Positions 37,586 through 45,572 of a stretch of 64,000 nucleotides of DNA are shown here, one piece after another. This DNA comes from Clostridia bacterium (GTDB lineage: Bacteria; Bacillota; Clostridia; Christensenellales; Aristaeellaceae): positions 152,462-216,461 of the forward strand of contig JAFVXE010000014.1 in the NCBI GenBank assembly GCA_017501255.1, in the 5' to 3' direction. The notes under the pieces were generated by a model. That model had not been told where the DNA came from. It worked only from the letters and a program-made list of their open reading frames with translations, and searched no databases. A program made the translations under genes and the position numbers. Numbering within the stretch: position 1 is the first letter of the stretch; each line of letters begins with the position of its first letter.

Positions 37586-38134
37586 TTATGACACCTCCAA
37601 AATTGGTTTGAATTCTTCTTCAATGCTTTCCTTCATCCATACATAGATGTCGGGTTCGTTCAGCGGAATACCGCCCAGAGCTTCCCGCACCATTCGGGTA
37701 TCGAACAGCGCTTCGCTCTCCCCTGCCCGGGCCTGGAACACAAACTCGGGCGCTTCCGGATTCAGCGTGACCAGCGTCAGCAGCGTATCGCAGATTTCCC
37801 CCATAGGGATGCAGTCGATATGCCCCAGATGAAACGTAGCGGAGATGGTTGTCCCCACGTTAACGGTACTCTGGATGGAAAAGGCGCCATCGCTCATCTC
37901 CGCGCTTTGCTTGAGCATCGGGATCCCCAGCCCAACCTTTCTTGTGGTACGTGTGGTGGTAAAGGGGTCGGTTACCTTTTTCAGGAATTCTTCACTCATG
38001 CCGCAGCCGTTGTCTTCAACGGTAAAGCGGAGCATATTGTTTTCATCCTTGTCAAAGGTGATCGTAACCAGCGTTGCGCCGGCCTTGATGCTGTTCTGCG
38101 CAATATCCAGAACATGCATGGATAAATCTCTCAT
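37586..38134 (-). CDS. Histidine-kinase-like ATPase in the hydrogenase operon
   Basis: 182 aa GHKL-type ATPase: N box DIAQNSIKAGA, G1 VEDNGCGMS, F/G2 region GLGIPMLKQSAEMSDG. There is no phospho-acceptor His domain, receiver or sensor, so it is not a full histidine kinase; the C-terminal 70 residues are not recognised. It lies between hndA and hndB with gaps of three bases on each side, so it is made with the enzyme. Possible role: regulator or assembly factor of the hydrogenase; unproven. Confidence 0.85.
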   Translation of the reverse strand: MRDLSMHVLDIAQNSIKAGATLVTITFDKDENNMLRFTVEDNGCGMSEEFLKKVTDPFTTTRTTRKVGLGIPMLKQSAEMSDGAFSIQSTVNVGTTISATFHLGHIDCIPMGEICDTLLTLVTLNPEAPEFVFQARAGESEALFDTRMVREALGGIPLNEPDIYVWMKESIEEEFKPILEVS

Positions 38135-38137
38135 TGC

Positions 38138-38611
38138 TTACATCGCCTTGTACTTTTCGAGGATACTGGGAATCTCAGCGGGAGTCAGACGACCAAAGAC
38201 ATCGTCGTTGATCATCATAACGGGAGCCAGACCGCAGGCACCCAGGCAGCGGGTAGCCTGAACGGTGAACTTACCGTCCTTGGTGGTGTCGCCGGGCTGG
38301 ATTTCCAGTTCTTCGCAGAGCTTGTCCAGAACAGCCTGAGAACCCTTGACGTAGCAAGCGGTACCGAGGCAGACGCCGCAGACGTATTCGCCTTTGGGCT
38401 GCAGAGAGAACTGAGAGTAGAAGGTGGCAACGCCGTAGACTTCGCTCAGCGTGACGCCCAGCCCTTCAGCAATCACTTTCTGCACGTCTTCGGAAACGCA
38501 GCCGAAGATGTTCTGAGCTTCCTGCAGAACAGGCATCAGCGCGCCCTTTTGCTCTTTGTGATCCTGGATTACCTTTGCCAGCTTTTCAAACATTTCGTTA
38601 CGATCGGACAT
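38138..38611 (-). CDS. hndA: NuoE-like [2Fe-2S] subunit (HndA/HydC type)
   Basis: 157 aa. N-terminal helical bundle and thioredoxin-like [2Fe-2S] domain with GVCLGTACYVKGS and CLGACGLAPVM (four Cys). Partner of HndC in electron transfer. ATG 38611 lies 11 bases after GGAGGT; the upstream in-frame ATG 38644 would place the RBS inside the gene. First gene of the operon behind promoter and palindrome at 38651-38679. Confidence 0.94.
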   Translation of the reverse strand: MSDRNEMFEKLAKVIQDHKEQKGALMPVLQEAQNIFGCVSEDVQKVIAEGLGVTLSEVYGVATFYSQFSLQPKGEYVCGVCLGTACYVKGSQAVLDKLCEELEIQPGDTTKDGKFTVQATRCLGACGLAPVMMINDDVFGRLTPAEIPSILEKYKAM

Positions 38612-38650
38612 GGCAGTATAAGACCTCCTCCATTGTTGAATCACTGTAAG

Positions 38651-38669
38651 TTGTGCTTGAACAGCACAA
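38651..38669 (-). promoter_or_regulatory. Candidate operator at the hnd transcription start
   Basis: TTGTGCT, five bases TGAAC, AGCACAA: a perfect 7-bp dyad covering about +1 to +17 of the predicted transcript. The TTGTG...CACAA ends recall Rex (NADH-sensing) boxes, but the total is 19 bases rather than 18 and the inner bases differ. A roadblock repressor site is the simplest reading. Confidence 0.5.
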
Positions 38670-38673
38670 ATCT

Positions 38674-38679
38674 ATTATA
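38674..38679 (-). promoter_or_regulatory. -10 element of the hnd operon promoter
   Basis: Perfect TATAAT on the minus strand in an AT-rich stretch (38672-38690). The hexamer 17 bases upstream is TTTTGG, a weak -35. It is the only good candidate between the PHP gene's terminator and hndA. Confidence 0.55.
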
Positions 38680-38748
38680 TAATAACATACTCTCAGCCAA
38701 AAAGCACGCATTTTGTGAAAAAATAATCATTTTTATAGGAGTATATCA

Positions 38749-38785
38749 AAACACGGCGGTTTTTGTTGGTAAAACCGCCGTGTTT
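38749..38785 (-). terminator. Terminator after the PHP gene
   Basis: AAACACGGCGGTTTT (38749-38763) pairs perfectly with AAAACCGCCGTGTTT (38771-38785), seven-base loop; the stem's own A/T ends supply the T-tract. It separates the SPOR...PHP operon from the hnd operon. Confidence 0.85.
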
Positions 38786-38813
38786 CAAGACTTTTGAATT
38801 GGATTGATGAAAG

Positions 38814-39518
38814 TTATCCGCACATCATTTTCAGGAAGCGGAAAGCCGCTGCCGCAGTGATCTCCTTCATAGGAATGGAAAACACCTGATCCTGAATATC
38901 CTCCAGCCGGTGCGCATCGCTGGAATGCAGCTGAAACCTGCCCTTGGTGGCATAGGCAGGACAATCTATGCCCGATGACACTTCCACAATGGGAAATTGA
39001 GGCAGGAACGGCATCAGTCCCAATGCGCCGATCATGCCGTTATGTCCCCGGTTGATGTGGGCAGGCACAGCAATTCCGTTGTGCTTCTGCACCAGCTTTT
39101 CCACCTCATCCACACTCAGGGAAGTGGCGTTGATCAGCAGCTTATCAAGGATTCCCCCATCTTCGTCCCCGTTGGTTTTGATCAGCTGGTTGCCGAACAG
39201 GGAAGGATCATTGGCAATATCCGGCAGGCAGGCATACACTTCCTCGCCAGCCGCCATCGCATCCTCCAGCGTTGGGAAATAGCCAAGAATATGGGCTTCT
39301 TCCTTGCTGGTGATCTCGATGCCCGGTAAAACTGCTACACCATATTCTTTGCCCGCCTCGATGGCCTCCGGCACATTGCGGGTGGTGTTGTGATCGGTCA
39401 GAGCAATTAAATCCAGACCGTTGACCTTCGCCATGCCCACCAGATTCCACGGGGTCATCTCGTCGTCGCCACAGGGAGACAGACAGCTGTGCAGATGCAG
39501 GTCGCAAAAGACATCCAT
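38814..39518 (-). CDS. PHP-domain phosphoesterase-like protein
   Basis: 234 aa PHP metal-dependent fold: motif I DLHLHSCLSPCGDD, motif II LTDHNT, GIEITSKEEAHIL, HINRGHNG and a late SSDAHRLEDI. These metal ligands suggest an active phosphoesterase, substrate unknown. It begins one base after the DRTGG gene and ends the operon. Its constant company with hydrogenase-like, HATPase and DRTGG genes suggests a role in that signalling unit rather than in DNA polymerase or histidine synthesis. Confidence 0.85.
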   Translation of the reverse strand: MDVFCDLHLHSCLSPCGDDEMTPWNLVGMAKVNGLDLIALTDHNTTRNVPEAIEAGKEYGVAVLPGIEITSKEEAHILGYFPTLEDAMAAGEEVYACLPDIANDPSLFGNQLIKTNGDEDGGILDKLLINATSLSVDEVEKLVQKHNGIAVPAHINRGHNGMIGALGLMPFLPQFPIVEVSSGIDCPAYATKGRFQLHSSDAHRLEDIQDQVFSIPMKEITAAAAFRFLKMMCG

Positions 39519-39519
39519 C

Positions 39520-39867
39520 TTATTCTACCGGAACGGCGATGCCAGCTTTGTTCATTATGCCGCATACCTCATAAGCGGTTTTGGTAGTGGAGAGAACCGG
39601 CATACCTTCTTCAATTGCCTTGTTCAGGGAAGCTTCTTCTGCTTCCACGCCTTCCACCAGAATGACGCAGGCCATTTCCATCAGCACAGACACAGCGATC
39701 ACATTCACATGGGTCTGTACGGTGCACCAGGCCATGCCCTGCTTACCATGCGCCAAAACCCAGCTGAGCAGATCGCAGCTATAGCCGCAGGAAATCTCCG
39801 CATCCAGATTGGCACCTTCCGTAACACACTTTGCATCCAGCAAAGTCATCAATTCGCTTACTTTCAT
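39520..39867 (-). CDS. DRTGG-domain protein (copy 2)
   Basis: 115 aa, single DRTGG-type domain as found in phosphotransacetylase and CBS regulators. Clearly a paralogue of the protein at 41672-42031: both start with a short helix then LDAK, have a Cys-containing SDLLS/SDLMS-D/WVLA block, and end with a CG-x-M/L-x-x-AGI motif. Function unknown, probably a ligand-binding or regulatory domain. RBS GGAGAG is present. Confidence 0.8.
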   Translation of the reverse strand: MKVSELMTLLDAKCVTEGANLDAEISCGYSCDLLSWVLAHGKQGMAWCTVQTHVNVIAVSVLMEMACVILVEGVEAEEASLNKAIEEGMPVLSTTKTAYEVCGIMNKAGIAVPVE

Positions 39868-39880
39868 TGGTTCGTCTCTC

Positions 39881-41185
39881 CTATTCTCTGGTGGATTTGG
39901 CCAGCTCGACCATCTGCTGTGCCATTACTTTCAGTTGTTCTTTCAGAATATGGATACAGTCCATTTTATTGCAGTAGCCACGCACAATATCCTCGGCAAA
40001 GGTACGGCAGGTAGGGCTGCCGCAACTGCCGCAGTCATAGCCGGGCAGACTGCGAACGATCTCTTCCATCTGTTCCATCTTACGCATGGCTTCCACGATA
40101 TCATCATCCAGCCGCATAACGCTGTTGGGAAGCACCGGCTTATCCGCAATCAATGGATACTTGCCCAGATAGGAAGCGTTTACTTTATCATCCGGATGGG
40201 TGATATCACAGCCATTCATGAGGGCCTGTACGGCATTGCGGGCTACATAGCTGTTTTCGAAGGTAAGCGGGCCGCCCACGCAGCCGCCGGTACAGGCAGC
40301 GCCTTCAAAAAAGACCAGATCCTGTAGCTTGTTGTTCTCGATTTCCTCCAGCACACGAATCACGTTCTCAATGCCATCCACGGCCATACTGTGTTCGGGA
40401 CACACAGCTGCCGCTTCGCCGCCGCTGTTGGCCCAGCCAACGCCGAAGGAAGATGCTGTGGCACTGTGAGAATCCGTACGCACCTTTTTGATGTGGCTGG
40501 CCAGCACGCCGTAGATCTCCAGCATGGAAATCGCGCCATCCACCGCAGAGGTCTCATGACCAATGGGATTCCGGATTGCCGTCATCTTGGCAGCGCAGGG
40601 AGTAATGAAGAAACACCCAACATCCTCAGGTTCCACATTATGCTTCTTGCAGAATTCCTTCTTGGCAACCATTGCCGCCACTTCCATGGGCTGCCGGATG
40701 TCGATGATATGGCTCAGCAAATCCGGAAAACGAACACGGATCAAGCGCACAATAGCGGGACAGGCCGAAGAAATAATGGGATAATCCTCCGGCTGGGCAT
40801 TGCGCATCCGCTCCCGAATGGCACGGGTAACAATGTCCGCACCATTGGCCACTTCATACACATCATCAAAGCCCATGGCAAGCAAACCATCCAGCACCTG
40901 CGAAGGGCTGATGAGATGCTTGAACTGACCGTACAGAGACGGCGCAGGCAATGCGATTTTGTACTTGAATTTTTCCAGTTCGGATAATGGATCCGTCTGT
41001 GCATATTTGGCATGATAATCGCATACACGGATGCACTCGCCGCAATCAATGCAACGCTCATCAATGATATGCGCACGACCGCCACGCACACGGATGGCTT
41101 CCGTCGGGCAGCGTTTCAGGCAGTTGGTACACGCCTTGCACTTGTCCTTATCCAGCCGGACGGAATGGAATCTTTTGTCCTGCAT
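39881..41185 (-). CDS. [FeFe]-hydrogenase-like protein, probable sensory type
   Basis: 434 aa. N-terminal 2x[4Fe-4S] ferredoxin (CKACTNCLKRCP, CIDCGECIRVC), hydrogenase large-subunit-like domain (about 80-370) and a C-terminal four-Cys Fe-S domain (LPGYDCGSCGSPTC). H-cluster loops are altered: L1 SSACPAIV keeps one Cys but has Ala at the proton-transfer Cys; L2 TPCAAKMT and L3 GAACTGGCVGG keep Cys ligands. Cluster binding may survive, with low or no turnover, as in putative sensory [FeFe] groups. ATG 41185 follows GGAGGAAG. Flanked by two DRTGG genes and a HATPase. Confidence 0.87.
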   Translation of the reverse strand: MQDKRFHSVRLDKDKCKACTNCLKRCPTEAIRVRGGRAHIIDERCIDCGECIRVCDYHAKYAQTDPLSELEKFKYKIALPAPSLYGQFKHLISPSQVLDGLLAMGFDDVYEVANGADIVTRAIRERMRNAQPEDYPIISSACPAIVRLIRVRFPDLLSHIIDIRQPMEVAAMVAKKEFCKKHNVEPEDVGCFFITPCAAKMTAIRNPIGHETSAVDGAISMLEIYGVLASHIKKVRTDSHSATASSFGVGWANSGGEAAAVCPEHSMAVDGIENVIRVLEEIENNKLQDLVFFEGAACTGGCVGGPLTFENSYVARNAVQALMNGCDITHPDDKVNASYLGKYPLIADKPVLPNSVMRLDDDIVEAMRKMEQMEEIVRSLPGYDCGSCGSPTCRTFAEDIVRGYCNKMDCIHILKEQLKVMAQQMVELAKSTRE

Positions 41186-41215
41186 GATAACTTCCTCCGA
41201 AAGAAACAAAGGGGA

Positions 41216-41647
41216 TTATCGCTTGATGGTAAAGCCCATTTTGATGGTGGTGCCTTCGCCCACCTGACTTTCAATATCGAATGTATCAGCGTTGCGCTTC
41301 ATGTTGGGCAGACCCATACCTGCGCCAAAGCCCAGATCGCGTGCTTCTTCGCTGGCAGTGGAATAGCCCTCTTCCAATGCTTTGCTGATGTCGGGAATTC
41401 CGGGGCCCACGTCCTTGGAGATCAACAGTACCTCTTCCGGGCTCATTTCCATGATCAGATTGCCGCCATTGCTATGAATGATCAGATTCAATTCGGCTTC
41501 ATAGCTGGCGACTGCTACTCTGCGAAGAGTCACTGCGTCGATACCCAGCTGCTTGAGCTTGCGCTTGATGCTGGCAGAGGCATCGCCGGCGGTCTGGAAT
41601 GCACCGGAGGCTACATCGTAGCTGTCAACAAACAGATTATTCGCCAT
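41216..41647 (-). CDS. RsbW/SpoIIAB-like ATPase
   Basis: 143 aa GHKL-type ATPase of the anti-sigma kinase size class: N box EAELNLIIHSNGG, G1 KDVGPGIPD, G2 GFGAGMGLPNMKRNAD. Known relatives phosphorylate a serine on an anti-sigma antagonist; no STAS partner or sigma factor is seen nearby, so its partner is open. RBS AGAGGAAG, ATG 41647. Confidence 0.87.
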   Translation of the reverse strand: MANNLFVDSYDVASGAFQTAGDASASIKRKLKQLGIDAVTLRRVAVASYEAELNLIIHSNGGNLIMEMSPEEVLLISKDVGPGIPDISKALEEGYSTASEEARDLGFGAGMGLPNMKRNADTFDIESQVGEGTTIKMGFTIKR

Positions 41648-41671
41648 GGTAACTTCCTCTCTCGTATATGG

Positions 41672-42031
41672 TTAAGCGCCGGTTCGGGATGCGCTGCCCT
41701 TGATGCCAGCCTGATAAAGCAGGCCACAGGTGGTATAGTTGGTGTGCTCGGTAGCCAGTACCGCAATGCCGATTTCTTTGGCTTCCTCCAGGATCTCATC
41801 GCCGGGGATTTTGCCACGGGCAAAGATCACGCAATGAATATCCAGCATTTCAGCGGTACGCATCACGTGCACGTTGGTAAGGCCCGTGATCAATACGCAT
41901 TTTTCCTTCACAAAAGCCAGCACATCGCTCATCAGGTCGCTGCCGCAGGCTGTGCAGACTTCTTCATCCAGGCGTTCCTCGCCGCAGAGTACTTTTGCAT
42001 CCAGAATGGGGATCAGGTCTCGGATCGTCAC
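41672..42031 (-). CDS. DRTGG-domain protein (copy 1)
   Basis: 119 aa, same domain as the protein at 39520-39867. Starts with GTG 42031, eight bases after AGGAGG. CTACGSDLMSDVLAF and NYTTCGLLYQAGI are the conserved ends. The two copies bracket the hydrogenase-like gene and the HATPase. Confidence 0.8.
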   Translation of the reverse strand: MTIRDLIPILDAKVLCGEERLDEEVCTACGSDLMSDVLAFVKEKCVLITGLTNVHVMRTAEMLDIHCVIFARGKIPGDEILEEAKEIGIAVLATEHTNYTTCGLLYQAGIKGSASRTGA

Positions 42032-42043
42032 CGTACATTCCTC

Positions 42044-42871
42044 CTATGTGTTTCCCAGTATATCGTAAACCTGCCTAAGCAGGTCAAGCGAACGAAGGGT
42101 CTGATACTTCAATCCAGCGCCAAAGAGCACCTGTGATTCTTCGGTGCTGGCTGCCGCCACAAAGGCTGCATAATCATCGAACAACGTCATCAGTCCGGTA
42201 ACACAGGCATTTCTTGGTTCAGGAAAGCGCTGATAAAGCCTGAGTTTCACCAGTTGAAGCTGATCATTCAGGGCAGTGAGCCGCTGGAGCTGTTCTTCCC
42301 GGGTCAGTTCTGAACGATCGGATAAAACACTGATTTCCTGCAAGGAAGCAATCATATCCGCAGCGTGGGTGAAGCCTGCCTGAATGATCTCAATCTGTCC
42401 CCGCATCCCATGAAGGCTGACTTCCACAGGGTGCAGGAATATTCGGAACAGATAGGAATCCACCTCATGCTGCTGGCTGATCTGCTGCCGTACATTCCTG
42501 GCATCGGTTTCGCTGGCATAAATAGCTGCCAGCACTCGATAGCGCTCATCCTGCCACAGATATCCGGCAGCGCCTCTATTGCGATACTGCTCCCCCATCA
42601 ACTGAGCTGATTCCTCGTTATCAAATGCACCCAGTTGCAGGGCAAACCATTCCACCCGGGGCAGTGTCCACTGACAGGTATCCATGGTTTCGTCGAATTC
42701 TTCCACCAGCGGATATGGGGTGGCTGTCGGCAGCGGGGTAATGGTGCCGCTGGTCTGTTCCCGACCGAAAAGGCCCGTCACAACCACAAGCGCTGACAGA
42801 ATCATCAATAACCAGCTGAGCCACCGAAGGGGAGCGTGTCCGCTGGGATAAACCTTGGTATGTTCCTGCAT
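42044..42871 (-). CDS. Membrane-anchored SPOR-like protein
   Basis: 275 aa. One N-terminal membrane helix (WLSWLLMILSALVVVTGLF, residues about 16-36), a Pro/Thr linker, then a SPOR-like domain (residues about 70-145, VEWFALQLGAFDNEESAQLM ... YRVLAAIYASETDARNV), followed by a helical C-terminal region. SPOR domains bind denuded peptidoglycan at division or engulfment septa. ATG 42871 follows GGAGGG. It is 12 bases before the first DRTGG gene and looks like the first gene of that operon. Confidence 0.78.
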   Translation of the reverse strand: MQEHTKVYPSGHAPLRWLSWLLMILSALVVVTGLFGREQTSGTITPLPTATPYPLVEEFDETMDTCQWTLPRVEWFALQLGAFDNEESAQLMGEQYRNRGAAGYLWQDERYRVLAAIYASETDARNVRQQISQQHEVDSYLFRIFLHPVEVSLHGMRGQIEIIQAGFTHAADMIASLQEISVLSDRSELTREEQLQRLTALNDQLQLVKLRLYQRFPEPRNACVTGLMTLFDDYAAFVAAASTEESQVLFGAGLKYQTLRSLDLLRQVYDILGNT

Positions 42872-42976
42872 GAGCGTTCCCTCCATATTTTCTGTGGGAA
42901 CACCCTATGCTCCTGAAAAGAACCTTATGCAGCCTGTTGCGTTTCTCGTCTCATTCTGTTACCATGAATCAAAGCT

Positions 42977-43005
42977 ATTATACTTGATGGAGGTCAATTA
43001 TGCAA
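42977..43005 (-). promoter_or_regulatory. Probable promoter of the SPOR-DRTGG-hydrogenase-like operon
   Basis: Minus strand TTGCAT (43005-43000), 17-base spacer, perfect TATAAT (42982-42977). The -35 overlaps the start codon of the divergent DUF6062 gene. Leader of about 100 bases before the SPOR gene. On the plus strand the same AT-rich core holds TATTAT/TATACT but without a -35. Confidence 0.5.
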
Positions 43006-43728
43006 TATCATCTGGAAACGATTCCCGTATGGGAAGCTCTGGAAGCGGAAACAGCCTGCCCTTTTTGTATGCTGTACAGCAAATTGGAGCAAAACGAAGT
43101 GGAACGTTCCCTGGGCGGCAGCGTCATGGAACCCGATGCCCGCATCCGGGTGAATGAGACCGGCATTTGCGCCCATCACCATACCCTGTTGTTTGGGATG
43201 CAGAACCGTTTAGGTCATGCTCTTTTGTGCGACTCCCATTCCAAAGAGATTCTTGACAAGCTGGAAAACACCAAAATCGGCGCTAAAAGCGGCCTGTTTT
43301 CTTCCGCTCCCAATCCATGTGAAAAGCTGGCCCAGGAATTGCGCTCCCTGACCAGCCGTTGCGTAATCTGTGAGGATATCGATTCCCATATGAAACGATA
43401 TCTCTATACGTTTATTCACCTTTGGAAAACAGACAAAGCCTTCCTGCGCAAGTGGAATGAATCCAAAGGGCTGTGTTTCCCTCATGCCGCTGATCTTTTG
43501 GAAATGGCCGCCCGTCAGCTGAGCGGAAATCAGCAGCAGACCTTTGCCCAGTCCATTCTGGACAGCATGAAGCGCACCCTTGGACAGGATGAAGCCGATC
43601 TGGAATGGTTCACGCTGAAATTTGACTACCGCAACCAGCAGAAACCCTGGGGCAACAGCCGCAATGCGCTGGAGCGCACCGTTAACCGTCTGCGTTCCAA
43701 ATGTATCGATTCCGGCGAAAACGCTTAA
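43000..43728 (+). CDS. DUF6062 family protein
   Basis: 242 aa of unknown function, recognised by the N-terminal pattern YHLETIPVWEALE...CPFCMLYSKLE and LGGSVMEPDARIRVNETGICAHH. Cys pairs CPFC and CVICEDID plus several His suggest a metal site. Cytoplasmic, no helix or signal. RBS TGGAGG and ATG 43000. Converges with the deaminase gene; stops overlap by four bases. Confidence 0.8.
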   Translation: MQYHLETIPVWEALEAETACPFCMLYSKLEQNEVERSLGGSVMEPDARIRVNETGICAHHHTLLFGMQNRLGHALLCDSHSKEILDKLENTKIGAKSGLFSSAPNPCEKLAQELRSLTSRCVICEDIDSHMKRYLYTFIHLWKTDKAFLRKWNESKGLCFPHAADLLEMAARQLSGNQQQTFAQSILDSMKRTLGQDEADLEWFTLKFDYRNQQKPWGNSRNALERTVNRLRSKCIDSGENA

Positions 43729-44183
43729 TCCAGCGGTTCCTCAAAACGCTCCAGCTTAACGCCCGCCTGTTCAAACAGTTCCAGAGAAAAGGAATCCGGA
43801 TATCCCTGCTGATAGATGACCCGCTTGATGCCTACGTTGATGATCATCTTGGCGCAGACGGAACAGGGCTGGTGAGTGCAGTACAGGGTTGCACCATCAA
43901 TGGAAATGCCCAGTTTTGCCGCCTGCAAAATGGCGTTCTGCTCTGCATGGATGGCATAACAAACCTCCGCCCTTGTGCCTGATTCAATATTCATCTCGTC
44001 CCGCAGGCAGGAACAGCGTTCCTTGCAGGTAAGCAGCCCCGCAGGAGCACCATTGTAGCCGGTGGTCATCACCCGCTTGTCCTTCACGATAACAGCGCCG
44101 ATGCTGCGCCCCTTGCGGTAACAGCTGGACCACTCCGAAACCAGGTTCGCCATCTTCATAAAACGAATATCCCATTTGTCCAT
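43725..44183 (-). CDS. dCMP deaminase family protein (ComEB-like)
   Basis: 152 aa zinc deaminase making dUMP from dCMP. Zinc site HAEQNAIL and PCSVCAKMI; additional C and H residues (CKERCSCLRD) match the second zinc site of dCMP deaminases. Supplies dUMP for dTTP synthesis. Own promoter upstream at 44207-44236. Confidence 0.93.
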   Translation of the reverse strand: MDKWDIRFMKMANLVSEWSSCYRKGRSIGAVIVKDKRVMTTGYNGAPAGLLTCKERCSCLRDEMNIESGTRAEVCYAIHAEQNAILQAAKLGISIDGATLYCTHQPCSVCAKMIINVGIKRVIYQQGYPDSFSLELFEQAGVKLERFEEPLD

Positions 44184-44206
44184 TATTCACACCCCATTTC
44201 CCCTGC

Positions 44207-44236
44207 ATCATAGCACAATTCGCCCAAAAATGGCAA
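44207..44236 (-). promoter_or_regulatory. Probable promoter of the dCMP deaminase gene
   Basis: Minus strand TTGCCA (44236-44231), 18-base spacer, TGC-TATGAT (44212-44207), an extended -10. Confidence 0.5.
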
Positions 44237-44282
44237 GTATATTCCCCCTGCCGCCCTCATACCTTCCCTTGGAGGGAATGGC

Positions 44283-45572
44283 ATGAAGGCAACAATCAGG
44301 AATCAGACCTTGCTGGTTACGGGACTTAACGGCTTGATACGGGTAATGGGGTTTGTTTTGCGCATTTTGCTCTCCCGATTTTTGGGGGCAGAGATAATGG
44401 GAATCGCAGAGTTGGCCTCCGGCGTACATATGATGGCCATCACGCCCCTGACCTCGGGCTTGCCCATGGCCATTGGGAGGCTGACAGCAAAAACCACGCA
44501 GCAAGACCAGACGCATCCTCTGAAAGCCGGTCTCAAACTGGTCAGGAAGGTTGCTTTTTTTCTGATACCAGTCTTTTTGCTGCTGTCTCCGTGGCTTGCA
44601 AGACTGACTGGCGATATTCGAGTACTGCCATCACTGTGGTTCACTGCGCCCTGTATTCTGATCCTTGGCTATTCAGGTGCATACAACGGATTCTGTTATG
44701 GCACAAAGCGTAGCTACCTACCCGCCATTTCCGAACTGACTGAGCAAACCCTCCGGGTTTTGCTGACCATCGCTGTTCTGCCCTTTTTTCGTCACTTAAC
44801 AGTGCCATGGTTAGCGGCGGTACCGGTGGCCTCTACCATGATTGCGGAAATTGCTGGTCTTGCCCTGGTGATTTGTATTCTTCGGCTTCCACTGGCCCAC
44901 GACGGCGATGTACAGAAATGGCAAAAGCCAATCTTACAACTGGCCGTTCCGTCCACCATCACCAGATTGATACATACTTTGCTCCGTTCCATTACATCGA
45001 TCATCATCCCTGCCAGGCTGATCGCCTCCGGCTTATCTTCCAGCGAAGCCACCGCAAGGCTTGGTATGCTCAGCGGCATGGTGCTTCCCCTGATGATGGC
45101 ACCTTGTATTTTCACCGGCGCTCTGGGCATGGTAATGGCTCCAAGATTGGCACAGTCTGATGAAAATGCCCGGCTGTGCAAACAGTTCCTCATCAAGCTG
45201 TTCGCTGCCGGGCTGATGGTATCCGTGATATGTACACTGGGTATGCTTCTGGTTGCGCCTTTGTTTGCGGTGGTTATCTATCGCCTGCCGGAGCTGACCA
45301 CTCTTTTCCGTTCTGCTTCTCCCCTGTGCTTGTTGTGTGCAGTGGAAAACCTGACCAATGGAGCCATCACCTCTCTGGGGCTGCAAAAAACGGCTGTATA
45401 CGGCGCTCTGCCCTCTTCTCTGGCCGCCCTCATGATCACTTGGCTTCTGACGGCGCAACCTGCCTTCCGTCTGAATGGCGTCATCATCGGTCTGGCGGTG
45501 GGTCACATTCTGGGCATTCTTTGGAATGGATTCATCATTGCCAGATGGTGGCGCAATCAAACAGTTCTGTGA
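44283..45572 (+). CDS. MOP-superfamily flippase (SpoVB/MurJ-like)
   Basis: 429 aa polytopic membrane protein with about 12-14 helices; N-terminal block RNQTLLVTGLNGLIRVMGF and GAEIMGIAELASGVHMM are typical of SpoVB/polysaccharide flippases. Likely moves lipid-linked glycan precursors; given spoIVFA/B nearby a spore-cortex role is possible but not shown. RBS GGAGGG, ATG 44283. Its 3' end overlaps the TrmN6-like gene by 16 bases (convergent). Confidence 0.88.
   Translation: MKATIRNQTLLVTGLNGLIRVMGFVLRILLSRFLGAEIMGIAELASGVHMMAITPLTSGLPMAIGRLTAKTTQQDQTHPLKAGLKLVRKVAFFLIPVFLLLSPWLARLTGDIRVLPSLWFTAPCILILGYSGAYNGFCYGTKRSYLPAISELTEQTLRVLLTIAVLPFFRHLTVPWLAAVPVASTMIAEIAGLALVICILRLPLAHDGDVQKWQKPILQLAVPSTITRLIHTLLRSITSIIIPARLIASGLSSSEATARLGMLSGMVLPLMMAPCIFTGALGMVMAPRLAQSDENARLCKQFLIKLFAAGLMVSVICTLGMLLVAPLFAVVIYRLPELTTLFRSASPLCLLCAVENLTNGAITSLGLQKTAVYGALPSSLAALMITWLLTAQPAFRLNGVIIGLAVGHILGILWNGFIIARWWRNQTVL

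Noticed and set aside
44184..44282. Riboswitch or other leader RNA before the flippase gene
   Set aside because: Only 99 bases, most of it used by the divergent deaminase promoter; no conserved riboswitch core was seen.
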